Assembly (NCBI GenBank): GCA_001724265.1
Contig: MEDY01000045.1
Coordinates: 1-64,000, forward strand
Direction: 5' to 3'
Origin: Rhizaria sp. SCN 62-66
Taxonomy: Eukaryota > Rhizaria, unplaced
DNA: 64,000 bases
Shown in pieces: positions 21,452 to 30,892 of the stretch. The notes under the pieces are model-generated. The model did no database searches and was not told the DNA's origin. It saw nothing but the letters and a program-made list of their open reading frames with translations. Within the stretch, counting starts at the first letter, position 1. Each line of letters begins with the position of its first letter. A program made the position numbers and the translations under genes.

Positions 21452-24040
21452 GTGCCTGTTCGCATTGTCATCCAGACCGAAGACCAGTCGGAGCTGTCCT
21501 CTGTATCAACAGCAACACCCGCGAGCTATCAGACTGAAAACTCGGCACTTGCAAGTGCAACCCCTGGTGATACTAATCTTGCAGGTTTAAGCATGCGTTT
21601 CACAACATCAGCACGACAGCGCAGTGCACTGCAGAAGCCATCCCGTCTCTCGGCGCCCAACACAAATCACACCGTCAATAGTAACACAAATACAGATACT
21701 GCTGCTGCAAGCAAAGAGAAGCTGGCCCGCGCTAGTCTCTGGCAGTCGCCGCGTTTTATCACAACCGCGACAACCGCAGCCAGAGCAACCGGCCCCGCGG
21801 CGATGCTCGCCGCAGCCACTACAAATGCGACTCCAGCAGCGGCAGCAGCCGCGTTAGCAGGGGGTCATCTGAGTGTAACAGCACCAAAGCCTACTGCAAC
21901 TGTGGTTGCTTCCCCGTTAGCCGGAGTGACGCTGCCTCCTCCTCCGTGCCCTCCTGTTGTGACCAAGGCCGGTGCTACGAAGTTGAAAAGAACGAATGAC
22001 ACAACATCAGAGAAAGCATCGACAGGAGCAGCACGCGCAGTTAGTGCAGCTTCAGTGACTGCTGCAGATGCTAAAGCAGCAGTAAACAATGAATCATTGT
22101 CGTATGTTGCGGCGACAGCAACAGCAATTCCGGCGTTAACTGAGCTGCCGAGTGTAAGTGTCGATGAGACTACGTTCTTTAGCGTCGACGACAACAACCT
22201 CACAAGCAGCGAGGCGGTGAGCAGCGGAAATGATAGTAACGAGCTTGTGTTCCTGACTTCTGAGCGCGGCGTTGCATTCAATCTGCTCAGCGTCACGACC
22301 ACCAACGGCGACAGCGGCGTCGACAGCGCCGAGAGTTGTGACAGCAGCAGTGTCAGCGCTGTCAGGGTGTTAACGCGCGAGCTAGGTCCTTACACTCTCC
22401 GGAGCCCGACTCCAGGTAGCTTTGCGCGCGCTCACTCTCGTGGCCACTCCGCTCACGGGCACGATCATGGTCTTGCCCATCGTCACTTCAACAACAGCGG
22501 ATTCTCAGCTGTAACAAAGACCGAAAGTGCAAACGTACTTGATGGTGCTAGCGGCAGTAGCGAAGCCGTTCAAAGCACGGACCGCGAGATCAGCGGCAAC
22601 AACAGCAGCAATAGCAACATCAAAATTACGATTAGCATTAGTAATGTTCGTGCCAACGGCAACGACCATGGCGACATCAATGCGCTCGGCCACAGCCGCA
22701 GCGACCCCCACTCGTACACAGGCCGCTGCACAACAACGTCGCAGCGGCAGCAGCAACAGCAATTGCACTAGCAACAGCCGGGACAGTGTGTCGGACTACG
22801 GCATGGACGCTTCCGCTCGCAGTGCCTTCAAGTGCAACATTTGCCTCCGCACGTACATCACCATCACCGTTGTCATAATCGCCAAACCATCCAATCTCCT
22901 TCTCAGCATCAGCCTAATCAGCAAGAGCTCCGTCGTAACCAAGATCGCGAGCAAGAGCAAGCAATCACAGACGAACAGCAACTCGAGCACGAGTTAGAGC
23001 GGGCGCTAGACCAAGAGCTTGACCAGGAGCTCAGCTTCAACTTAGAAAAGGGCCTTGTGCTAGAGCAGGGCCAGGGTCTGCGGCTAATGTTAGGCCAACA
23101 GCGACAACAGCGACAACAAGAAGACCAGACGCAGAGGCAGCTGCAGCAGCAGGGCCAGCGGCACCAGAGGCCGCACCCGAGCGCAACCGCGGGAGTGAGC
23201 AACATCTGTCGTGCACTCGGCTGTGAAGGCGACTGCTTTATGTTTGATTATCCCACAACAACATCGACGACAACAACTGCGACGTTGACAGGAAACAGCA
23301 GCAGCACAAGCAGCCTCGGCGGCAGTCCTGCTTACAGTCCTCCTTACGAGCACACGGTCGCTCACGGCCATCATCTTGCCCACGGCCACGCCCACGAGCA
23401 CGTTCACGGCCACGGCCACGGCCCTTATTACATTCACACTCGCAATCTCGGCCACGGTCGCGGTCATGATGTTGCTGCGGTCGCTGCTCAGAGTCGCAGC
23501 CCTTACAGTGACACGCACGACAACGATGACGATGACGACATTGAAGTCGAGAACGCACAGAGGACAAATCGTCAACAGGTGGCTGATACCAACGCCAAGA
23601 ACAGCAGTATTAATCTCGAGAATGTTGACGCCAGTGGCGATGGTACTGCGCAGCGCCGCGGATCAGCTGGACGTCAACACAGCCAAAGCCAAAGCCACTT
23701 GTACTATCACAACGACAATGACAGAAATAATTACCACACAAACGCAGACACTGAGAGCAAGCCCGATGCCCTAAGTCACAGTGCTACCAACGCAAACAAA
23801 AGCATGAACACAACCTCTGACACTGAGGGTAACAATTGTAACGGCTCCCGAGGCGATCGCGTGACTCAGACTCAGGCCAAGACCCCGCCTCAGCACAGCC
23901 AGAGCTTCAGCTTCGGTGCAAAACGGTGTCATCACAGTGCTAGTGAGCACTGCGGCTGCAGCACTAGCGGCAGTGGCAGCAACAGTAGCGGGAGCAACGA
24001 CGAGGATAACGACGGCCACGGCAATGAAGACCATTCATGA
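21452..24040 (+). CDS. His/Gln/Asn-rich protein, unrecognised
   Basis: The frame is open after TGA 21419-21421. Its first ATG is 21593 (MRFTTSARQRS, 815 residues to TGA 24038-24040), but the 50 codons before it have the same composition, so an upstream exon may carry the true start. I list from 21452, the extent of the clearly coding-like frame. TAG 22769-22771 must be read as sense. There is no recognisable enzyme domain. The N-terminal half is Thr/Ala/Ser-rich. After the TAG come a cluster HVHHHHRCHNRQ, a Glu/Gln-rich likely coiled coil (LEHELERALDQELDQEL), a Cys pair in CRALGCEGDCF, a His/Gly tract HGHAHEHVHGHGHG near 23385-23430, an Asp run, and a Cys/His-containing tail. The His tracts could bind metal. 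Function unknown. Confidence 0.65.
22769..22771 (+). other. in-frame TAG codon in a Gln-rich tract, probably sense (Gln)
   Basis: Context QRQQQQQLH-TAG-QQPGQC. The frame continues without another stop for 422 codons to TGA 24038-24040. I read the intervening codons 22772-22831 individually. The Gln-rich setting on both sides favours Gln over Leu or Tyr. Confidence 0.88.
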
Positions 24041-24596
24041 GCGAAGCAGTGCGGCCGGACAAATGTAACACACAGATCTGTGATGATAGCTCGAGAGGTG
24101 AAATCAAGCTCAAACCATAGTTTGTGGCAGCTTAGACATCGATATAAGTGAGACGTAGAGTGGTATCAGTGAACATCTATTGCGATATGAGTCAGGGTCT
24201 CCTTGCTGCGACATGCCTTTGTGGCGGGAGCCGGGGGGTGCAGTGATGCGCGACGATTACGAAATGATGGTAAAAGCAAGGTGAGAAATAATAAGCTCAA
24301 CAATCCGACAATAAAACAAGCATTAATGAAGAATATCGTATTTTTAGTTGCGAACTCAAAGATTAGCAAGTGGTAGAGGCAATTTGGCATATTGCTGAGT
24401 GACTTGTGGCTGGATCGCAAACGGCTCGTTGGGTAACGGACTGAGCTTGAACAAATAGACCCTGTCAGGCCATACAGATCACATATTCACGGCTTCTTAA
24501 AACAAGTTCTTATATAATGTATTCTAAATTGTTTGTGATTTCAATATCTTGCTTACTGACGGATTCCCCTGCTCGCCTGTTCCATTTTAGCTCGCG
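24041..24596. other. intergenic region and leader of the LRR gene
   Basis: AT-rich gap between two plus-strand genes. A pyrimidine tract ending in CATTTTAG at about 24590, six bases before the LRR gene ATG, looks like the acceptor of a 5' untranslated intron. Nothing else is recognisable. Confidence 0.4.
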
Positions 24597-27006
24597 ATGG
24601 ACGGCCTCGGTGCCTTCTCGTCAGGCACCTACGGAACGGCCAAGCCCGACGGCCAGGACCCGTCCCGTACTGCCACGAACCCGGGTGTTTCCTTCAACGA
24701 CGGGTTTTCCGCTACCAGCGGTCACGAGGCCGCTGACCTTATCGATATGGAGTCTATTGAGGGCCGCGGAGACCAGCCCCAGCAGCTGGCCGACCTCGTG
24801 TTCGAAGCCATTTGCAAAGACATCGAGGAGAAGCCCACTTCTAAGGGCAATCAGGCTTTCCGCGACAAGGTCTTTGAGAACTGCTCCCCGCAAGAAATCT
24901 CTCTTCGCAACGTTCGGTACGTCTTTGACTTCGCTTCCACAGCGCCGCCACACTTTGCCATCTTCACTCTCACTGCACTCATTCATCCTCCTTTTCTCCT
25001 CTGTTGTTGTTTACCGTCATGCTCTTAGCATGGGTCCTAACGGCGCCGCTGCGCTGACCAAGGCCATGCTGCCCCTGCCCGTCCGCAAGCTGGACCTGAG
25101 CCTTAACTCTCTCGGCGACGAGAGCGCAGTCGCACTCACCCGCGCCGTGCTCTCGATCCCGACGCTCAAGCACCTGTATCTCGCCTCCAACGGCATCGGC
25201 CTCACGGGCGTCATGGAGCTCTCCAAGTGCCTCCCGAACTTGCTCACACTCGACCTCTCCAGCTCGCCGCAGCACCCCTGGGGCAACCGCGTCGACGGCG
25301 CCACGTGCGCGGCACTCTCACGCGCGCTCTGTCGGCCCACTTCACTGACTTCACTCGACCTCTCGGGCAACCCGCTGGGCGCGGGCACCAGCGGCTCCAA
25401 GGCTACCGAGCTGCTTGCCGTCATGCTTACCAAGTACAACCGTACGCTTGACTCGCTCAACCTCTCGCGCACGGAACTGGGCACGCGCGGCGGCGCCACC
25501 ATCCTGGCCGCGCTGGCGCACAACCGCTCCGTGCGCCACCTCGCCCTGGCCGGCAACGGCATCGGGCCCGACATCGGCAAGGCCATCGAGGTTGTGTTCC
25601 GCGTCAATCACGTGCTGTGCGGGCTGAATCTCGCGCACAACCCGCTCGGCGGCGCCGTCGCGCGCTTCTCCGACGCGCTGTCTGCGAACCCCTCTATCGT
25701 CGTACTCGATCTGGAGGACGTCGCCGCCGGGGACGAGGGAGCGAGCGAGATCGCGCACGTGCTGGTTGCCAACCGGTCCATCACGGTGCTCTCGCTCGCC
25801 AATAATAACATCACAGAACGGTACGGACAATAACAAACAGTCATGATATTGACCAACTGCATGTATTATGAAGTAGAATGACATTGAACAATTACGCTAT
25901 CAATATTTCGTACTTATTCGCCTTTTTTTTGTTTTATTTTTGTTTTTGTCTTGCACAGCGGTGGCCAGATCATCGCGCAAGCGCTGTATCACAACCCTGT
26001 GCTCACGTCCCTGGACCTCTCCGGCAACCCGATCAAGGACGCGGCGGCGATCGAGATCGCCAAGGTGCTGGCCACCTCGACCACGCTCATCTCGCTCGAC
26101 CTGTCCTCGTGCAAGATCAGCGACGAGAGCGCGTGCCACATCTTCTCCGCGCTAGCCTCGAACCCGCACACGGCGCTGCGCAAGCTGCGGCTGCACAACA
26201 ACTTCATCTCGGGCGCCTCGGGCGACGCCATCCTCGACGCGCTGTACCGCAACCGCTCGCTGGTGACGGTGGACCTCAGCGGCAACCAGCTCGACCACGT
26301 GCGGCTCTCGAAGCTCAAGGCGCTGGGGCAGCGCAACCTGACGGCGATCCGCGAGGCCGAGCCGCGGCGCCTGCGGGGCGCGATCCAGCGCCTGCGCGGG
26401 CAGCAGCTCAAGCTGCGCAAGGCTGAGGCGCTGCTGCAGACGTACCGCGCGACGATCGCCGACACGCAGGGCAAGATCGACGAAGTGGAGCAGGAGAAGG
26501 CGCGCTTCCTCAAGAACCAGCTCGAGTGGCGCGCAGAGATCCGGAGCCAGATCCAGAAGGAGCAGGACGCGATCGCCGAGGCGAACAAAAAGCTGAGCGA
26601 GAAGCAGCACGAGCTGGCAACGGTGGAGAAGCAGTACGGCGACCGGCTGGCCGAGATGCAGCTCGCGCTCGACGGCGAGACCGAGACGCGCAAGGGCATC
26701 GAGCGCGACCTGGCCAGCGTGCGCAAGGAGCTCGAGGAGGCGATCCGGCAGCGGCCGAACAAGGTCGAGGACCTCAAGAAGCAGATCGACGCCGTCAAGG
26801 GCGAGAAGGCCGCGTTCAACAAGCAGCTGGTGCACGTGCGCAAGGAGCTGACGAAGCTGAAGCAGGCCTACGAGGAAGGCAAGCCGGTGAGCTACTTGGT
26901 GGAGCAGGCCAAGGGGCTGCTGCTGCACAATGCGGTCATCGAGGACGCGCAGAAGCGGGCGCAGAGTGCCGTGCAGGCGCCTAAGGACGATCTTGACGAG
27001 CTGTGA
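24597..27006 (+). CDS. leucine-rich repeat plus coiled-coil protein
   Basis: Three exons are inferred: 24597-24916, 25029-25820 and 25959-27006, ending at TGA and giving 719 residues. Splicing gives SLRNVRMGPNGAAAL at the first junction and NNITERGGQIIAQALYHNP at the second, restoring repeat periodicity in both places. After an N-terminal region of about 105 residues come ribonuclease-inhibitor-type LRRs (LDLSLNSLGDESAVALTRAV, LTSLDLSGNPLGAG, LTSLDLSGNPIKDAAAIEIA) to about residue 470. A long charged coiled coil follows (about 480-700, e.g. KNQLEWRAEIRSQIQKEQD). LRRs followed by a coiled coil at this length resemble LRRC45-type centriole and basal-body proteins. With a ciliary gene elsewhere in the window that is plausible, but other LRR-coiled-coil families fit too. 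Confidence 0.85.
24917..25028 (+). other. intron 1 of the LRR gene
   Basis: Begins GTACGTCT and ends CTCTTAG, 112 bases, phase 2. It is AT- and T-rich relative to the flanking exons and contains stops in the exon frame. Confidence 0.85.
25821..25958 (+). other. intron 2 of the LRR gene
   Basis: Begins GTACGGAC and ends TTGCACAG after a long T tract, 138 bases, phase 2. Removing it restores the LRR frame across the junction. Confidence 0.9.
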
Positions 27007-27364
27007 ACTGATCAGCCTTGATGATGATTTCACTCAGGCCAACCATGTCACGGTCAACGCGCAAAGAAGGGCCAAGTACAACGTGCACTTGTAGCGTCCA
27101 AGACCGGACGTTTTAGCACGATTTGAGTGTGCATATGTCCATGCAACACATGCTTATGTAGAATTAATACAATTGTGATCACAGCAAAAGTACATCACCA
27201 AGCCACGCAGCTATGGTACAATTGAAATTGACATTTTTGAACGTTAAAATCGCAAATTTTATGAAATTCTATTCAGAGTCATATCATGGTGTGATTGTGT
27301 TAGAATGTTTACCATGAGTCGTCACGCCTTGATTATGTCGAAAGCTGTCACATGCCAAGTCAAA
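27007..27364. other. intergenic region between convergent genes
   Basis: AT-rich 358-base gap between the 3' ends of the LRR gene and the minus-strand helical-repeat gene. No ORF or RNA gene is apparent. Confidence 0.6.
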
Positions 27365-29884
27365 TCAAAATTCACGACAATCAATATAGTATTGACAAAA
27401 AATTGACAGCGTTCCCGTTTGGGCACCAACGCTGCAGCTTTCCGCCTGACAGCGCGTCTCAAAGTACTGCAACACGGTGGCCTCAAAGGGTGCATCCTCA
27501 TAGTCCTGCAATGCAGCAGTCGTCCCTTCCACGCACGACATGACGCGGCCCACGGGCACTGCTCCACGCAACAGTCTTACGGGACAGGGCTTAAACACAA
27601 TAAACCAAGGCGTATCGGCCTGTCCTGCCGGGGTAACGGCGCGGGCATACATCAGCACTGTGCCGGCGGGGTACATCTCGGTCTTTTCAGGGGCAGTGCT
27701 CGCAGTCAGTGCTGGGTACTCACCAAAAACAATATCACTCTCGGGAAGCGATAAAGATACAGTGGCACAGGGAACCATGTCATTACACACGTACTGCGTG
27801 ACGAACGGCAGCGGCGACGCACGAGGTTGATCGGGAGGCACGAAACATGTGTGGACCCGGCTGCCCAAAGCGTTCCCATAGATCATCGTGCGGAAATAAG
27901 CGGCATTGCAAGGAAACCTATCATCATTAAAGCGAAGGACCAAGCTGAACGTCGTCTTCAGCTCCATATCGGCGTCGAAAAGCCTTGCCGTCAGCACCAT
28001 ATCTGACATCATGAGTTGAGCCTTGAGTTTCCCCCTTGCATAAACAAGAATGCGCTCGCGTGCCCTTGCTTGCAAGAGAGTCAGCGCCGCTGGAGACGGC
28101 ACACCGTTGACCCGAACGGAGGCAGGAAGTACCTCGAATGTCTAAGTGCCAAAGTGGAACGCAACCCGCCGTGGGTAGCCACACTCTACGAGGCAACACT
28201 CAATATGCTTGTCAAACACAGTTTGCCAGTCATTTTGCGACTGAACAAACTCGCGCGTCTCCACGACAGCTTGTAATCGCAACTTCTCTGTTGAGTCTGT
28301 ATCAGGCACAATCAAACCCATGCTGACAAGGAGAGTGCTTAGCTTCTTAAGCTCATGCAGCACCGGGTTGCGGTCATCAGCCTGCACACAGTCATCATAG
28401 CGTAGTAGCTCGAACGTTTGTAGCCCGCGGCATTCGATCAACTTGGCCACAAAGGGGTTCCGCGGCGTTTCACCGTTGCGGTCGGGTCCGACAGAGTCAG
28501 GCAGGGTGTCGCTGGTTGTAATCATCGTGCAAAGAAAATGCAATAGTTTAACGAGGGTATGTGGACTCAGACGCGGATTATAAGGCGTTCGTGCCTGATC
28601 ATGGTGCGACACAAGGAAATGTTTAAGGAATGTGCAGCAAGTATCGACAGCACCACAAGCAAGGAGCTGTTCCGCCGTGCTAACGCGCGTCACGTCAGAT
28701 GCTGAGCTTAATACTCTGTTAAATATCATGAGAGTATTGGTTGGCAGCGTGTGATAGCCAGTTAAACAATCGCCGCGAAAAAAGTCGACAATCGTGCTTA
28801 AGATGCGTGAGAATCCGGGTGAGCAAGAGAGCCGTTGAGAAAACTCAGGAAAATGAGTTGCCAATAAGGCGAGGAGGCACATGAACAAGTCTAAGGTCTC
28901 CATATTCCGAATTTCGTTTGAGTCAATGTACTGGAGAATACGACCAAGGCGATCAGCAGTAAACGCACATGTGAACGTGACATCATCAAAAAGGTAGACA
29001 AACGAAAGTAGTGACTACAGAGTCGTGAAATCTGATAGTTGCAACAACGGCTCAAAATGGTCGCTGATCGTGAATTCCGCAAGATCGCGGCGACGCTGCG
29101 CATCATCCGTCTCATTACCGCCTTCGGCACTGCCATCGCTGGCACTGGCGGTATCGCACTGAAACAAACTGTGCAGTGTAGAGTAGAGTGCAACGCGGAC
29201 GTATTTCCTGACCCCGAAAGACGGAAACCATCGCCGGACAATGCGAATCAGCATGGGAACAAAGCCAGAGACCGCGGAGTAAGGAAGCTGGGGCACAGCG
29301 ACTGACTCTATGGTGGTGCCAGAACGAAGTGCGATCAAAGCGTTGCCGAGATTGCGGTAGAAGTTAACATCATCAAAGACAACCCACGATGGGTTTTCGC
29401 GTCGTCGTTGTTCTACCTTGTACATAAATGACAGCACGTGATTCAGTGCAGCGTGCCTGACAGGTGAATCGACACTCGACTTGCGAGCAACAGTTGTCAC
29501 AATCTTCAAAATTGTGATCACCATATCTGCTTGCGGAAGATGAGACAGAGCAGCAGTAAGTGTCTCAACTGCGCCACACTTAGCGAGTACGTCACTACCG
29601 CCTGTAGACGAAGACACATCTTCAAACAAGTCGATAATAGCCTTAAGACGCTCAGCATCAATGTCGCCGGAAAGCACCAGCGACTGCAGAAGCAGCGTCA
29701 CGACCTCACTTTCGCCGAGGAGACCTACGTTTGGATGCGAACAAAAAGCGTGTTTAAGATCGGATATGGAGCTGGAATTTGCCGTCAGAGATACCACGCG
29801 ACTCACAGCGGCATATGTTTGAGTCTGCGCACGAGCGTCGAAAAGTTGCTGCCGACGCTCCAGTGCAGTGAGACGCTGTGCCAT
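27365..29884 (-). CDS. armadillo/HEAT-like helical protein with two in-frame TAGs
   Basis: One uninterrupted frame runs from ATG 29884 (MAQRLTALERRQQ) to TGA 27365-27367, 839 residues, if TAG at 29015-29017 (codon 290) and 28142-28144 (codon 581) are sense. With TAG as stop it falls into three pieces, of which the second and third lack natural starts. The first two thirds are amphipathic helices with Leu/Val spacing typical of an armadillo or HEAT fold (VVTLLLQSLVLSGDIDAERL, MVITILKIVTTVARKSSVD, VKLLHFLCTMITTSDTLP). The last third (about 580-839) is richer in beta-type sequence. I do not recognise the family. Codon use is visibly less GC-biased than in its neighbours, which may mean weak expression, different ancestry or relaxed selection. 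It is divergent from the helicase gene. Confidence 0.8.
28142..28144 (-). other. in-frame TAG codon, probably sense (Gln)
   Basis: Codon 581 of the helical protein, in context VAFHFGT-TAG-TFEVLP. The frame continues 258 codons to TGA. The next in-frame start-like codon is a GTG 13 codons later, with no ATG nearby, so a separate downstream gene is unlikely. Confidence 0.87.
29015..29017 (-). other. in-frame TAG codon, probably sense (Gln)
   Basis: Codon 290, in context LLQLSDFTTL-TAG-SLLSFVYLFDDV. Helical-repeat-like sequence continues directly across the codon. I read the 35 codons from the TAG to the next ATG by hand and found no other stop. Confidence 0.88.
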
Positions 29885-30892
29885 TTGTGTGTGTCAACAC
29901 AGCGCTCGCTAATTGTGGGCGTATAGGTTGCAACTCGCAAGTGAAAAGGGTTTGGGGCCTTTGGGTCTCTCTTTTGTGGGTTGTGAGCAAAGTGGGTTGT
30001 GAGCAAAGATCTGCAAGCGGTGTGGGATTTGGTCTGCGAAGGCGAACCTCGTCCGCATCAAACACTTCAATCTGTGACGAACACAGTTCGTATCATCAAG
30101 AATAACAAGCGCTTAATTCAAAAATCGTCGATAAACTCCCATTGACGATCTAATTATGACATATTGTACACATATCACTGCGTTCTTCTGTGGGTGTACA
30201 AGTTGCCGGTCCCTTTCACCACAAAACGGTTCACCTTAGCCGATACAACGAATAACTCGATAATACCAATATCATCTCGACCGGGATTAACATATAATCT
30301 ATGCAATCATTGATTGTATCCATAAAGGCAAAACTCTTGGAGATAGATGTACAATGGACGCATATGCCACCGAGATATCTTCTAATCATCCTAGTCGATA
30401 GTGTGTGTGGTCAAAACAAAAGTGGTCACTGTCCAGGTGACTCTCGCGAACCGACCCGCTCGTTGGCGCAACATTCAAAGTGAAGTGCCTGGAACAAAGA
30501 GTCCGTTGTTAGGAGTACCTGTTTAACATGTTATTCTGTATACATGGTTGCATATGATACATAAATTATTTCGCCACCAGTCTTGTTGGTAACTCCTTTA
30601 GGGCAATGTACCGCGCCGACTGCGGAGTGCTTTTCTACCGCAGTTGACCTCGCGGATGCACCATCATTGACTGTCATTTATGGAGCTTAAGACGACTAAA
30701 TCCCCTTCAATAGCAACATAAACATCACAATGATCTTTAGATGGTGTATATACCTCCTAAATCACCACTAAGTTTACTGTATTCATCCTCCCGTCTCCCT
30801 TACCCTCCACCTGCAGCAGCTTCACCACTTTCTCTCGCGCCTCTTCAACCGCTGACAGCAAAGACCGTCACCAGCTCAACGACGCGTCCCCT
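29885..30892. promoter_or_regulatory. divergent intergenic region, probable bidirectional promoter
   Basis: A gap of about 1 kb between the start codons of the helical-repeat gene (minus) and the helicase gene (plus). It is AT-rich, with a pyrimidine-rich stretch at about 30770-30840 just before the helicase start. I see no RNA gene or repeated motif. Confidence 0.4.

Noticed and set aside
2087-29017. Taking the TAG codons as genuine stops and annotating the downstream ORFs as separate genes
   Set aside because: All five downstream ORFs are in the same frame, start at GTG or at an ATG well inside coding-like sequence, have no intergenic gap, and continue the composition or fold of the upstream ORF.
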